A stretch of 64,000 bases of DNA from Cervus elaphus (GCF_910594005.1 NC_057819.1:128933669-128997668), one strand, 5' to 3'. Shown: positions 9,791-19,835, counted from the stretch's first letter. Numbers and translations are program-made. Notes: generated by a model from the letters alone, not told the origin.

Positions 9791-10730
9791 CGAGTCTTTC
9801 TCTCTGCTTGTCTTGAGGCACTTGCAGGGCAGAAGCTGTGAAGACCACTCTGTCTCCTTTTGGTCCCTGAAAAAGCCTTGACTCACCTCGTAGATGGCGC
9901 TGGGGGCACCTGGAAAAGAGAGGGCTGAGGCTTTGCAGGGACAGATGAAGCAGCAGCAAAGGGAGGGAGGTTCTCCAAGAACAGGAAGGAGGAGACAGAG
10001 GCTCCTTGGGCTTTGCTCCTCTGAGGTGCCCAGGGGGTAAGTTTGTGGAAAGTGGCGGGGGTGGGACATCAGGGCTCCCTGTCTCTGCAGAGCCCAAGCT
10101 TGAACCTAGCCAGATGCCCGGGAACTGCTGAATTTCAAGGGACCAGCGCAGATCACAGACTCCCAAGATGTTTTAACTTTGCAAGGATGGCTGGTTCCTT
10201 CCTGTGACTCTGGGCAGAGAGAGGCAGTGGGGGGGGGAGCCCCGACTTTGAGTGAGATTGAGTTTCTTGCTACCCCAATAGGAGGCAGATTTGGAGTTAG
10301 ACAGAACCCAACTTAAAGAAAATGAAGCCCAGCACCACTCCCTGCATCCTGCAGCTGGAGACTGCAAATTTCTTCCACTGTATCACCCTGGAGGGAGGTG
10401 AGATTCCTTCATGGAACCAACGCCTGTGAGCTCCCAACCCCCTCAAGGGCTCTGTCCATCTGTTTCCATCTGGCCCAGTTAATGGACTTGGTGCTCGAAG
10501 GAATGTAAGGAAGGAGTGGTAGTCTCTGGCTTTGGTTATAAGTGTTGACCGCCCAGTGGACATGCATGTGAAACCAAGGAGATCAGCCCTGAGGCACACT
10601 CTGAGTCACATGGAACTCCTGAAGGATGCCGTTCTGAGCAAGCTAGGCTGACACAAGCACGTGCTCAGGAGGTCCCCGCCACCCCGTCCGTGATTCAGGC
10701 AGTGAATTTGGACTTTACCATGAACACCTG
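9791..10730. other. Unique stretch, nothing recognised
   Basis: About 940 bp without repeat identity, apart from a G run at 10230-10238. Several overlapping frames on the minus strand lack domain similarity or splice support. Confidence 0.4.
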
Positions 10731-10932
10731 TGTGCTCAGTCGTGTCCCGCTCTTTGCAATCCCATGGATGGCAGCCTGCCAGGCTCCTCTGTCCATCGAA
10801 TTTCCCAGGCAAGAATACTGGAGTGGGTAGCCATTTCTTCCTCTAGGGATCTTCCCGATCCAGGGATCAAACCCCAATCTTCTGCGTCTCCTGCATTGGC
10901 AGGCGGATTCTTTACCACTGAGCCACCTGGGA
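10731..10932 (-). mobile_element. Bov-tA SINE
   Basis: The reverse complement runs from 'tgtgctcagtcgtgtcccgc' to 'gagccacctgggaa'. The first bases of the tRNA-like head are missing. Confidence 0.9.
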
Positions 10933-11063
10933 ACTGGGAGTGGGGAGACCTAAGGGTTAGGGTCACGCATGACACTTCGAAGTGGCTGTTGTAAACCACT
11001 CGGGGTCCAGCATTTGGCCCCCTCGCTTTCCAGATAACCCGAGTCCCCACCTCCACGTGATCA

Positions 11064-11276
11064 TGTGAAAGCGACAGGTGAAAGCGTTTGTCACTCAGTC
11101 ATGTTCAACTCTTTGTGACCCTATGGACTACACTTCTGTCCAGGGAATTCTCCAGGCAAGGATACTGGGGTGGGTAGCCATTCCCTTCTCCAGGGGATCT
11201 TCCCAACCCAGGGATTGAACCTGGGTCTTCCGCATTGTGGGCAGATTCTTCACCATCTGAGCCACCAAGGAAGCCC
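11064..11276 (-). mobile_element. Bov-tA/BOV-A2-family SINE
   Basis: It starts on the plus strand with the 'gtgaaagcgacaggtgaaag' junction typical of BOV-A tails and ends at 'gccaccaaggaagccc'. It is the second SINE in the same orientation within 350 bp. Confidence 0.88.
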
Positions 11277-11904
11277 ATTTGACACTAGGAAGCCCCATTT
11301 ATTCCTGGTCCCCCACTCCAAGGATGCTGGGGACTCCTGAGAAACTCTTATCCATTTCCAAATCCAGTCATCTCATCCACTCATCAAGCTTGATCACTGC
11401 CTTTGGTCATCGTGTAACCAACTTCCCTAGGCTGCTGCCTACCACCTCCCCTGAAATTTGCCCGACATACCACACAAATGCACCTGTGTGTGCCAGAGCT
11501 GACTTACACCTGTATATGGGTGCCGTTTGTTAGATTTCCAGAATTTTGTGAGGTTGGTAGATTTGAGTGGGCCATGGTGGGAGTATTTACACCGTGGAAA
11601 TTGGCAAACTCTATGAAGTAAGGCTCCCACCTTTCCCCAATCTTTCCAGACAGCCAGTTGTTAAGCATTTAGCAGCACACCACTGGGTGAGCCCCACTTA
11701 CTTACCCATAGACCAGACTTTCTCCCTGATGGCTCGGGGTGGGCAGAGGGCAGGACAATCCAGAGAAGCAAACACAGGTGGTCTGCTTCCTCCCAGGGTC
11801 CGTGGGGTCCCGTCCTCACTCCCCAACCTTGACCTGGTTTCAGGCCTGGCCTCCTCTCCTCAGCGCCCAGAACTCTCATCTTCTGAAGTGCCCTTGGGAG
11901 AGGA
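11277..11904. other. Unique stretch, nothing recognised
   Basis: Mixed composition. I see no repeat I can name with confidence and no supported exon. Confidence 0.4.
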
Positions 11905-12030
11905 AATTTTATTTTTAACTTTAAAGCAATCATCATTTCAGAGGACGTGTTCATTGATATGCACGGCATTTGTTCTCCATCTCAAATTCTCACACTGGAA
12001 GTGGATGCTGGCTTTGCAAAACCAAGAGGT
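11905..12030. promoter_or_regulatory. Weak candidate conserved noncoding element
   Basis: An AT-rich unique patch ('atttttaactttaaagcaat' and following bases) between GC-rich sequence and a CHR SINE. No homeodomain TAATTA core is present, so support is weaker than for the other islands. Confidence 0.2.
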
Positions 12031-12164
12031 CGATTAAGAGGGTAACCATCTCCAAACGAGGGGCCAACCTGCCGCGGTTGGGAGGGTCAAACTTGTGTCT
12101 CGAGATAAAAAAAAAAAAACTACAACTGCAAGAAGCTTTTTTAAAGGAAGTTTTCCCCAGGTCA

Positions 12165-12436
12165 TTTATACTTTTATTTAATTTTAATTATTTAATTAAA
12201 AAAATTTGTTTATTTTGGCTGTGCTGGGTCTTTGTTGGTGCGTAGGCTTTCTCCAGTTGCCACCAGCCGGGGCTTCTCTTCATTGTGGTGCACGAGCTTC
12301 CCACTGGGGTGGCTTTTCCTGTGGAGCGTGGGCTCGGACGCCCTGTAGCATGAAGAATCTCCCTGGACCAGGGGTCAAACCCAGGTCTCCTGCATTGGCA
12401 GGCTGATTCTTATCCACTGGACCACCTGGGAATTCC
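12165..12436 (-). mobile_element. CHR-type SINE (long form)
   Basis: The A/T tail at 12165-12205 is followed by 'ttttggctgtgctgggtctt', the diagnostic reverse-complement CHR tail. The copy ends at 'ccacctgggaattcc'. An A-run at 12108-12119 lies just upstream. Confidence 0.88.
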
Positions 12437-12484
12437 TGCAGGAAGCTTTAAAAACAAGACTTCCTTGTGGTCTGTTGTTTATCT

Positions 12485-12580
12485 GTGCACACACATGTGT
12501 GCATGTGTATGCTCCCATGTGTATGTGTGTGTGCGTGTATATGTGTGTGTATGTGTGTATGTATGTGTGCGTGTGTGTTT
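12485..12580. repeat. (TG)n-rich microsatellite
   Basis: About 95 bp of imperfect TG/TATG/CGTG dinucleotide repeat. It generates long spurious Cys-Val or His-Thr frames on both strands. Confidence 0.92.
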
Positions 12581-12762
12581 GCAGGCTCTGTATTCCTGGA
12601 AAATAACAACAATTCAAGGAATCCCCTTACCCTTCTGTCTGGAACACAGCTCATTGCAAAGAACCAGCCTTCCCCATTTGACTTAAGTAAGCCTCGTGGA
12701 CCTATGATAAGGCCAGACACAGATCCTCCAAATTCTCATTCTTTGCTCCGTAAATGACTAGC

Positions 12763-13194
12763 TGAACTGCTTGTCTCCACAGACCCATCGGAACAAGATG
12801 CTTCTTAGCCAAACTGCAGTTAAGCTTCTCTCCTTCTTCCAGCCCTTGACCTTTGGGGTGCCCGCGCCTCGCCGGCTCACAGCCCCTCCTGAGAACAGAC
12901 TGGCCTCGGGGTAAAACATCCTCTGATCTCGGATTCCATCACGGCACCCTTTCATCCCACTTTCCCGCTCCTGGTTCTTCCAGCCTTGTTTGCTCCTCTC
13001 TGTAAAAGAGAACTCTTTTTGCCGAACTCTTTTTGCCGAACTCTTGAGATGCGTACAGATCTTACAGTCAAAGCATCTGCTCTGTTGCAAGGGCCCCCTG
13101 CCTTGACTACAGCAGGACCTTCGTGCCCCCGGCAATAATAACCCTTTTGAATAAGTCTCTCTTTACTGGGTTCGAATTTTGTTTTCATTTGACG
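12763..13194 (+). repeat. Candidate solo LTR of an endogenous retrovirus
   Basis: A 432-bp element starts TG ('tgaactgc') and ends 'catttgacg', where CA appears mutated to CG. It is flanked by a 5-bp duplication, CTAGC (12758-12762 and 13195-13199). The 3' part has an LTR-like end: a degenerate poly(A) signal in 'tgaataagtctctctttac' and a T-rich U5 'gggttcgaattttgtt'. A 14-bp motif, 'gaactctttttgcc', is repeated in tandem near 13011-13038. There is no internal retroviral sequence. Family not assigned. Confidence 0.55.
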
Positions 13195-13427
13195 CTAGCG
13201 TCTGCTAGGGCATCCGGACAGTCTCTGATACAAGCCTTGTCTGATGGGGGAGACACTACTTGGGCAAAAGCAAACACGGGTCCAGGCAGAAGAGCCATGA
13301 TAGGGGACGGGGTGGGCAGAGAAGCAGAGGTTGGTTAAGGTTTTGTAGTTTAGAGGAAAGGAAGATTCTGCTTTGTGGGCACAGAGATGGATAAGGCACA
13401 TTACTTGTCTTCTCGAAAAACTTATTA

Positions 13428-13576
13428 AGGAGATTTCCCTAGCAGTCCAGTGGTTAAAATTTTACCTTCCACTGCAGGGGGCATGGGTCTGATGCCTGGA
13501 GAACTAAGATCACACATGCCATGCAATGAGACCAAAAGATTAAAAAAATCAAACAATAACTTAAAAAAAAAAAAAA
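13428..13576 (+). mobile_element. CHR-type SINE (short form)
   Basis: 'gagatttccctagcagtcca' is a diverged CHR head. The copy continues through 'ccactgcagggggcatggg' and 'gaactaagatcacacatgcc' to an A-run ending at 13576. Confidence 0.85.
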
Positions 13577-13973
13577 GGAAGCTCAGGAACAGCTTCAAGC
13601 TGTATCTGCTGTATCTACATCTTTAGTTTACAGCGAGCTTCGTGCCACTCGGGTGGGTTGTTGGTCCCTGCAAATGGTGTTGTTTCTTGTCTTGTTTCAG
13701 CGTGGAGTTCAGGCCAGGAGGAGTGCAGGACCAGGGCGCTGAGGGGCTAGGGGCACCTCTAGGGTTTGTGACCTGGGCTTGGCACACAAGAGGAGACGGG
13801 CCCCTCATATATGCTGGGCATGTTTCCAAAGAGCCAATAGCAGGAGAGGGTTGCTGACAGGCAGGCAGGTTAAGGTTTTGTGTGTTCCAAGGAAAAGAAG
13901 AACTTGGGTTGGGGGTGCATGCCTCTTTTCAGTTAGTTTTCACAGCTGCTTTTTTTGACCTGTTTTTGACCTT
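13577..13973. other. Unique stretch, nothing recognised
   Basis: Non-repetitive sequence between two SINEs with no gene-like signal. Confidence 0.4.
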
Positions 13974-14197
13974 GGGCTTCCCAGGTGGTACACTGGTAAA
14001 GAATCTGCCTGCCAATGTAGGACATGCAAGAGACAGGGGTTCGATCCCTGGGTCGGGAAGATCCCCTGGAGAAAGAAATGGCAACCCACTCCAGTATGCT
14101 TGCTGGAGAATCCCATGGACAGAAGAGCCCGGCAGGCTACAGTCCATGGAGTTGCAAAGAGTTAGATATAACTGAGCGATTGAGCACACACGCACAA
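13974..14197 (+). mobile_element. Bov-tA SINE
   Basis: Full-length: 'gggcttcccaggtggtacac' to 'gagttagatataactgagcg'. An imperfect duplication of the 'tttttgac(c/t)t' type flanks it (near 13962 and 14200). Confidence 0.92.
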
Positions 14198-14859
14198 CTT
14201 TTTGACTTGTCTTAGGCAGAAGCCTCAATTGGGAGGTGGAGGAGGTCCTGCGAGGTTGACTGATTCGAGAAAGGCTGCAGGACCAGTGTGAGAATCGGGG
14301 ACGTCCATTGTCTCCTTTTCCACCAGGACACTGCTGGGCTGAGAAGGAGGGGCCGTCGAGGTCGGGGGCTGAAGCACCGAGGGCAGAGAGGAGATGGGTG
14401 GTGCTGAGTGTCAGAGAGAAAGAGGACACCACGCAGAAGGAGCCCAAGGGCAGATCATCCAGGATCCACGGGGGGTGAGGTCATGGAGACTCCAAATGTC
14501 AGGCTGAGGAGTTAGGTTTATAGCCATGGGGAGCCATGGTAGGCGTTTGAGCAGGGGAGTTGACATGTGCTGGAGTTTCTGCAAACCTCCACCAAGACTT
14601 TGCAATACGGACATCTGGCCTTACACCGACTGTCAAGGAGTCCGTGCCTCATAGCACAGCCACGCCCCTGTGACGTAATCCCCCCACAGGCTGGTTGTGG
14701 GGGTCTTCAGACATCTTCTCCCCTGTCCTCCATGGAGGAAAGACTTCCCAGGGTAGAGGATCACCTTCATGCGGGGCTCCGACTGCCCGGCATCACTAAA
14801 GTAGCCCCCTGGTTCCCTTAGCCTCACCCACCTCTTACCCCCATCTCAGACCCTCCGGT
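14198..14859. other. Unique stretch, nothing recognised
   Basis: No repeat I can name and no supported exon. Confidence 0.4.
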
Positions 14860-15060
14860 TCTGCAGAAGATAGTCCCATCCCTAGCCTAATATGGGGTGG
14901 AGCATATGGCCTAGGCTGAGCCAATCAGCAGTGCCCACCCCCACCCCACCCCCTCCGGCTGCTGGGATTGGTTCAGGGATTGAACACATGACCCGAGATA
15001 GGCCAATCAGGGCCAAAGAGCCCGAATTCCTGGTGTGTGAGTGGAGCTCTCAGAACAGGA
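14860..15060. repeat. Probable ancient interspersed repeat, family unassigned
   Basis: Phrases such as 'gagccaatcag', 'attggttcagggattgaaca', 'catgaccc' and 'ggccaatcag' recall an old dispersed mammalian repeat with paired CCAAT-like words. I cannot name the family. Confidence 0.35.
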
Positions 15061-15542
15061 ATCTCTCTGCCTGAATTTGGGCTTGGGGGGCGTAGGAGCT
15101 GGAGCGCTGGGGGCGTCCTAAAATGGTGTTGGCCCAGGGGAGACAGAGCTGGAAGAGGGACTGAGTCCCGGGTCCAGCTGTGGACACCAGCCCCACTGAC
15201 CTCTGGACATTTGAGGCATGTCAGCCTGGAAATTCTTTTAACTGTGTCAACTTGGGTTGGGTTTTGCCAACATTCAACCCCAAGGAGCCCCAGCTAACCC
15301 ACTCCCATCAGCTCCCGGGTCCTCCTGGTTGTGCAGAATCTGAGGGCCGGGCAGTGACAGAGGACAGTACTGAGCAGCTGTCCCCACCCCAGCAAAGCAA
15401 AGCAGAACCCAAACAGAGAAGGAAGCCCGAGGAGTTAAGCGTCGTTCAACCAGAGCGAGGTGGGCGGGGAAAACCCTGGAGCATGAGGAGTGTGGGAATG
15501 GAGAGTTAAGCTGTAGGGATTTACAATATCTGTGGGCAGGAA
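15061..15542. other. Unique stretch, nothing recognised
   Basis: Mixed sequence without repeat or exon signal. Confidence 0.4.
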
Positions 15543-15757
15543 GGGGCTTCCCTGGTGGCTCAGGCGGGTAAAGAATCTGCCTGCAATGCAGGAGGCCCGG
15601 TTCAATCCCATGGTTGGGAAGATCCCCTGGAGAAGGGAATAGCAACCTACTCCAGTATTCTTGCCTGGAGAATTCCATGGACAGAGAAGCCTGACGGGTT
15701 GCAGTTCATGGGGTCTCAAAGAGTCGGATAGGACTGAGCGACTAAGTACCCACGCAC
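15543..15757 (+). mobile_element. Bov-tA SINE
   Basis: Full-length: 'ggcttccctggtggctcagg' to 'gagtcggataggactgagcg'. A duplication near 15532-15543 and 15758-15771 (GTGGGCAGGAAGG versus GTGGGCAGTGAAGG) flanks it. Confidence 0.92.
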
Positions 15758-15826
15758 GTGGGCAGTGAAGGGAGTCAACGTTTGATACTCTTTGAGAGGT
15801 TCCAGTGCACACAATGCATTGCCTTT

Positions 15827-16013
15827 TTTTTTTTTTTTTTTTAAGAAAGAATTGGAAAATTTTATTCTAGCCAGATTTGAGGATTGTAACCTGGGAAGAG
15901 CAACTCAGAAGGCTTTGAGAACTATTTCATTACAAGTCAAGACACAGCTTATATAAGATTTTTGAGACTGAGGGCTGTACATCAAATGACTTGTTATTGA
16001 CAGTTTACATCTA
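15827..16013 (-). mobile_element. Poly(A)-tailed 5'-truncated retrocopy with LTR-like 3' end
   Basis: Read on the minus strand, about 170 bp end in AATAAA (15866 to 15861), 18 nt before a poly(A) run (T run 15824-15842 on plus). A TATA-like TTATATAA lies about 85 bp upstream of the signal (15949-15956). A perfect 9-bp duplication, ATTGCCTTT, flanks it (15818-15826 and 16014-16022). TATA, a short spacer and AATAAA resemble the U3/R part of an LTR. Poly(A) plus duplication indicates LINE-mediated insertion. It could equally be the 3' UTR of an unknown cellular transcript. Confidence 0.6.
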
Positions 16014-16109
16014 ATTGCCTTTCATTTATTCTTGGCCAGTGTAGTGGTGTTCACTTGTAACATTTCACAAAGCTCAGACCACGTGGGTTCCTTGCTGGGA
16101 CTGAGTAAG

Positions 16110-16330
16110 AAAAATGGCTGTCTTTGGGGAGTACCTACTAGGGGCCAGATGCTATGCTAATTTCTTTATGTGTTTTATCTTTTCAATCCTAGCAGCTAGG
16201 TACTATTGTTACCCCATTTTTACATGTAAGAGCCCAAGGTTTAGAGAGTGTAGGTGATGTGCCCAATTTGCACAGCTGGTAAGGCGGTGGGTGGGAAGGT
16301 CTGACTCTAGAGCTTAAGTTCTTAAACATG
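16110..16330 (-). repeat. MIR SINE
   Basis: The plus strand matches the reverse-complement MIR order: 'tactaggggccagatgctat', 'accccatttttacatgtaag', 'tgcccaatttgcacagctgg'. Confidence 0.7.
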
Positions 16331-17224
16331 CTATTTGGGATGCTTCGAAAGGAGCCCCAGCAGACAGTGTGTTCCTTGATCTGACTTCAGCTCCTGGCTG
16401 TCTCTGCATCCCTCTGGGTGCTTATTGCAATGCAGAGTGTTAGGCTCCACCGCAGACCTGTTCAATCAGAATCCACTACCCCCGCCCCCAACCCCGCACT
16501 GTGATTCCTATGCACACGTCTGACACTTCACATCTTGGGCACACTTCCCCGAAGATCTGACCTTCATAAGCAATTCAGTCCTTGACACCGGACCAACTGC
16601 TCTTGTGTCTGCAAGTGGGACTTGAAAAATTCAAATCTTCTGCTCATCTAAGAGTCTCATTATAGCCTCAAAATGTTTATCCTTATGCTGGTGAGAGAGG
16701 ACGCAAGTATCCTGTTCCATCTGTAGGGATGACTAAGGCTCAGCGAATTTTAAGTGACGTGTCCTATTTTAACTAGGACAAGGAGTGGCAGGTTCACCCC
16801 AGCGTCTTGCTTGGAGCCCCGTTGCTTTGAAAAGTCTACCGGCTGGAACACTTTCTGTTGCTGTAAATGGAAAGTCTGACTCAAAGTGGCTTAAAAAAAA
16901 TAAAGGGAACTAATTGGCATCTGTGTCTGAAAAATCCAGAGGTAGGGTGTACTTCAGGTGAGGGTTGATTCAGCAGCTGAGTGCTTTTTCCATTTCCCCA
17001 CGGCCCCCTCTAAGGCACTGCCTTCTCCTCACCATGCCTGGCTCCTCACGGTACACAGAGATAAGCACTCTTTCAGTGAGATAATTTTGGACCCTCACCG
17101 TCTGATTCCACCCAACCCACCTGCAATTGAAGCTTCTAGCCTCTGAATTGTCTTGACATTTTCTCTTCATCCCTCCTCCTGGTTCTATTTCTGGGCTTCG
17201 TTCATGCGAATCCCCTCTCTTTTT
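16331..17224. repeat. Patchwork of ancient repeat fragments
   Basis: I see a MER5A-like fragment near 16400-16520, a reverse MIR near 16665-16805, and an old interspersed repeat near 16840-17140 ('ctgttgctgtaaatggaaag', 'gtggcttaaa') whose family I cannot name. No exon is supported. Confidence 0.45.
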
Positions 17225-17350
17225 CTCCCTTTTTAAAAATAATTTCCTTTTATGATTGTAAATGTGATGCTTGCTCATTGTCGAAATTTATACATCCAGA
17301 GAAAGTTTGAAGAAAGTTGAAAAGCTCTTAACACCTATCACCCAGAAATA
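17225..17350. repeat. L1M/HAL1-like relic, first part
   Basis: Phrases such as 'ccttttatgattgtaaatg', 'gcttgctcattgtcgaaatt' and 'tcacccagaaataaccactt' are typical of very old L1-derived repeats. Matching material resumes at about 17800. Confidence 0.45.
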
Positions 17351-17639
17351 ACCACTTTTGGTGTGATGGGTAGAGTCCTGGCCATCCAGAGCCTGAGGTC
17401 CCAGCTTCTTGCTACCTGGGATCCACACACAGGCCTGAACTTACAGGAGTTTGATTTTGTTGAGGAAGGAAACAGAGGCAAGTCCCTTGATTGGGGTAGG
17501 AGGCTCCCAGACAGCTCTGCCTGGCTCCATGCCGCTTCCTATGGGGACTCCGAGGGAAGCCTTTATTTCCTGTGCAAAGTGGCCTCCAAGTGAGAGATCA
17601 AACTCTGGAGAGAGCTGAAAAAGCAATTAACTTCACTCA
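17351..17639. other. Unique stretch inside old repeat patch
   Basis: Unassigned sequence separating the L1-like parts, with no gene signal. Confidence 0.35.
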
Positions 17640-17745
17640 GAGTGAAAGATATTGTTTGTGCCACTAGACGATTTTTTTCCCCCAGAAAAAATTACGCCCT
17701 CAAAATCAACATTTGATTTAGTCTTTGTTCATTTTAAGAATGATG
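17640..17745 (+). repeat. Tigger/pogo-like transposase 3' end, copy A
   Basis: Translation of the plus strand gives a short KDIV stretch, then a disrupted segment, then 'KSTFDL' (around 17699-17716). It aligns at DNA level with copy B at 18863-18935, sharing 'aaatcaacatttgattta' exactly, followed by '(g/t)tctttgttca'. The pattern resembles the C-terminal '(Q/K)(T/S)T(L/F)DxFF' end of Tigger transposases. It is a short degenerate fossil. Confidence 0.45.
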
Positions 17746-17799
17746 TGAGGATATGAACAGGCAACATGGGACTTCATAAAAAAAAGTACAATGCTGCTG

Positions 17800-18130
17800 A
17801 AATAATTTTAAGGTTGGATGTAGCTTTGCATTTGCTTTCTGGATAGCCTGTGCAATTTACACTCCACCAACAGTGATAAGGAAGGTTTGGTTCTTTATAA
17901 CCTTAGCAGCATCGAGAATTATAATTTAAAAAATGTTCATTTGATGAGGAAATATTGCTTTGTTGTGCATTTCTTTGTTTACAGTGGAGAGGAATTTTTT
18001 CCCTGTGGTTGTTAGTCTCCTGTGTTTCTTTCTTGTTTTCACAATAGGTTTTTATTTCTGCCCATTATTTTCTCATTGTTTTGTATGAACTCTTTACATA
18101 TTACAGTGACTGTCCCTGGATCATATACAG
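17800..18130. repeat. L1M/HAL1-like relic, second part
   Basis: 'tgtgcaatttacactccacc', 'gtgcatttctttg' and 'tttgtatgaactctttacat' follow the order of old L1 3' sequences. No open frame is left. Confidence 0.5.
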
Positions 18131-18146
18131 GGGTCCATGTTTTCCA

Positions 18147-18428
18147 CATTTTCAGGATCAAAGTCTCTGAAGGTGTAAGTTCGAATAGGGAAACCAAATT
18201 TGCCAAAGCAAAAAAACAAAAAAAACAGCCACTCCTGGGCTGCCTACATTCTCAGGACTGAAGGCCCTGACATTACAAGGTCCCATAGGAATACTAAATT
18301 TCCCAAAACACAAAAATAGCCACTCCTGGGCTGCCTACATTCTCAGGATTGAAGTCCCTCACATTATAAGGTCAAATAGGAAAACCAAATTTGCCAAAAC
18401 ACAAAAGCAGTTGCTCTTGGGCTGTTAC
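18147..18428. repeat. Tandem repeat, three units of 91-100 bp
   Basis: Units start at 18147, 18247 and 18338. Shared blocks are 'cattctcagga(c/t)tgaag', 'accaaatttgccaaa' and 'ctcctgggctgccta'. Unit 1 is longer because of an A-run expansion near 18210-18230. The unit is not a repeat I recognise. Confidence 0.85.
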
Positions 18429-18546
18429 AAATTCTCCTCCTACCCCCACGTCCTTCACACTTAACACTATTGTATTTTTCCACTTGTCATCATTAGATTT
18501 GTAGGTTGGTCTGTTCCGGTTTGCCGTACATTATAAACATTCTTGA

Positions 18547-18950
18547 GTATCATGCAAAACCATTTCAAATTTTGCCAAAGATGCAAAATTTCCTGAGATT
18601 GATCAAAGTGATTATGGAGAATTATTTGAATCCCATGCAAGGCTACTGGCAAGTGAGAATATAGCAGAATTCTGCCAGTTAACAATTACAGAGGAGGAAA
18701 TCTTCGAGGCTGATGAAATGACAGGCACTTCAAAAGAGAGAGATTTGAATTTTAGAGGATTAAGACAGGCCATTGGGAAAATTGATGACGCCTTCAAATA
18801 TTTTTTTGCAAAAATGTCCTCTTTATGATTGTGCTGTGAAAGTCAAACGTGAAATCAAGGATGTTGTATTGCGCTATCAGACAATCTTGTCAGAAAAATT
18901 ATGCCCGCCAAATCAACATTTGATTTATTCTTTGTTCACTGGATGAATTA
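18547..18950 (+). pseudogene. Tigger/pogo-like transposase C-terminal fossil, copy B
   Basis: A 93-codon stop-to-stop stretch (18547-18825) has no ATG near its start. It contains the acidic 'EIDQSDYGELFESHARLL' region and later 'LRQAIGKIDDA'. After a +1 shift at about 18824 the reading continues with 'KREIKDVVLRYQTILSEKL' and then, back in the first frame, 'KSTFDLFF'. This order ([E/D]-rich ELxESH, LxxAxxxID, YxxIxxEK, STxDxFF) is that of the C-terminus of Tigger-family DDE transposases. The catalytic domain is absent, so it is a fossil. Family assignment is from recalled pattern, not from a search. Confidence 0.5.
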
Positions 18951-19089
18951 AAAAAGAGTTGCATTCACAGCTGACTCTGGTTAAACATAGGCTAAAACAA
19001 ACTTCATAATCTGTCATTTCTTTTTAAATAAAGTCACAAACTTTTATTTCTCCCCATCTTTTAAACAGTGGATTTACTTGGTGGTCTTT

Positions 19090-19420
19090 TTAAGAAATTT
19101 ATTTTTATTGAAGTGTAGTTGATTTACAATGTCGTGTTAGTTTCAGGTGTACTACAAAGAGATTCAGTTTTACGTGCATATATATCTATTTTTCAGATTC
19201 TTTTCCCTTGGAGGTTATTACAAAATAGTAAGTAGAGTTCCCTGTGCTCTATAGTAGGTCCTTATTGTTTATCTATTTTATATGCAGTAGCGTGTATCTG
19301 TTAACCCCAAATTCCTAATTTATCCCTTCCTGTCTTCCCCTTTGATAACCGTAATTTGTTTTCTTTGTCTGTGGGTCTCTCTCTGTTTTGTATGTGAGTT
19401 CATTTGTATCATTTTTAATC
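19090..19420 (-). mobile_element. L1 3' end, minus strand
   Basis: The plus strand gives the reverse-complement L1 3' UTR: 'atttttattgaagtgtagtt', 'agagttccctgtgctctata', 'gtaggtccttattg', 'cctaatttatcccttcc'. 5'-truncated. Bases 18951-19089 are unassigned. Confidence 0.85.
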
Positions 19421-19491
19421 CCAATTTTCCCTGAGTGATGAGGACCTTTGCTATCAAAATTTGATTTCTTTGCCTTTGACTCAGTCCTAAT

Positions 19492-19835
19492 GAGGCAGAT
19501 GAACTAGAGCTGATTGTATAGAGTGAAGTAAGCCAGAAAGAGAAATATTGTATATTAATGCATGTGTGTGGAATCTACTGAGGAACCTATCTGCAGGGCA
19601 GCTGTGGAGACGCAGACAGAGGCCAGGCCTGTGGACAGGGTGTGTGAAGGAGGGGGGGACGGATAGACACAGTAGCATGGAAACATATCCATTACCATAA
19701 GTAGAACAGATAGCCAGTGGGAATGTGCTGTGGACACGTGGAGCTCAACCCAGTGCTCTGTGGGATGGGGAGAGAGATGGGAGGGGGCTTCAAGAGGGAG
19801 GCCCTAAGGCCTACACGTGTCCCTTGGATAGGGTG
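19492..19835 (+). mobile_element. L1 3' end, plus strand
   Basis: It begins at the L1 3' junction 'gatgaactagagctgattgt', continues 'gagtgaagtaagccagaaag' and runs through 'gtgtggaatct', 'gacgcagac' and 'cccagtgctctgtg' into 3' UTR. It belongs to a different L1 subfamily from the minus-strand copy next to it. Confidence 0.8.

Noticed and set aside
12485..12580. Cysteine-rich or histidine-rich small protein frames
   Set aside because: Produced by the TG microsatellite read in different frames.
14900..15015. Promoter suggested by paired CCAAT boxes
   Set aside because: The words lie in what looks like an ancient dispersed repeat, and there is no TATA box, CpG island or downstream exon.
18147..18428. 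CRISPR-like array
   Set aside because: Three near-identical tandem units without unique spacers in a mammalian genome. It is an ordinary tandem repeat.
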